A DNA stretch of 64,000 nucleotides from Streptomyces sp. CGMCC 4.7035 (GTDB lineage Bacteria; Actinomycetota; Actinomycetes; Streptomycetales; Streptomycetaceae), in the NCBI RefSeq assembly GCF_031583065.1, contig NZ_CP134053.1, positions 4,340,001 through 4,404,000 on the forward strand. The letters are read 5' to 3'. The number at the start of each line of letters is the position of its first letter. The first letter of the stretch is position 1. Below, one piece after another: positions 62,979 through 64,000 of the stretch. The notes beneath the pieces are model-generated. The model had not been told where the DNA came from. It did not search any database and was given only the letters and a program-made list of their open reading frames with translations. Both the position numbers and the translations under genes were made by a program.

Positions 62979-64000
<1,022 letters not shown>

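Overview
This is a 64 kb piece of a very GC-rich actinomycete chromosome, almost certainly Streptomyces. The genus call rests on an SsgA-like sporulation protein, a GylR/GlpK pair, LAL (large ATP-binding LuxR) regulators, a CUT1 sugar importer with no ATPase of its own, many GTG and TTG starts, and a GC-rich intergenic element of a type widespread in Streptomyces. Gene content (paralogous hydrolases, gene remnants, few housekeeping genes) suggests an accessory or arm-like region. I saw no rRNA, tRNA, CRISPR array or intact insertion sequence.

Layout. 1-5.9 kb: a membrane-anchored NACHT NTPase cut by the left edge, a secreted SGNH hydrolase, a Roadblock-like protein, an ArsR regulator and a LacI regulator. 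6-7.8 kb: a sugar-binding protein lacking an export signal, whose promoter carries a palindrome built from the same octamer as the lacI promoter; then a DUF1697 protein. 8-10.9 kb: two related alpha/beta hydrolases and a haloperoxidase-type hydrolase. 11.4-17.6 kb: the overlapping operon cydA-cydB-cydD-cydC for cytochrome bd oxidase. 18-21.6 kb: a flavin monooxygenase/FMN reductase pair, an SsgA-like protein and an AraC regulator. 21.9-28.5 kb: a LAL regulator, an internally deleted hydrolase and a CUT1 importer. 28.5-35.5 kb: a rearranged stretch with AraC, TPR and flavoprotein remnants among GNAT, pirin, AhpD-like, MFS and esterase genes. 35.9-41.6 kb: Dps, a three-gene molybdopterin/flavin redox operon, an L,D-transpeptidase and a Ser/Thr kinase. 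41.8-46.4 kb: an MFS exporter and MarR regulator diverging from a 35-bp dyad, then a FUSC membrane protein. 46.5-49.4 kb: glycerol kinase, GylR and an anti-sigma-type ATPase. 49.5-55.3 kb: a second LAL regulator beside a two-gene terpene synthase/cytochrome P450 operon. 55.7-64 kb: a one-carbon operon running in from the right edge: dimethylglycine dehydrogenase, folD, glyA, soxB, a fused soxD-soxA, and soxG.

How the parts work together. The right-hand operon should take dimethylglycine to sarcosine and glycine, with the released one-carbon units handled by FolD and serine hydroxymethyltransferase. The cyd operon gives respiration at low oxygen; CydDC is needed to assemble the oxidase. The terpene synthase/P450 pair should make and oxidise an unidentified terpene.

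Most notable points: the soxD-soxA fusion appears to be stitched through a Streptomyces intergenic repeat; the terpene synthase has Pro in place of the first Asn of its metal-binding NSE motif; the LacI/solute-binding protein pair shares a conspicuous operator although the binding protein has no signal peptide; and one hydrolase paralogue combines an in-frame deletion of about 65-75 residues with a Ser-to-Asp change at the nucleophile.
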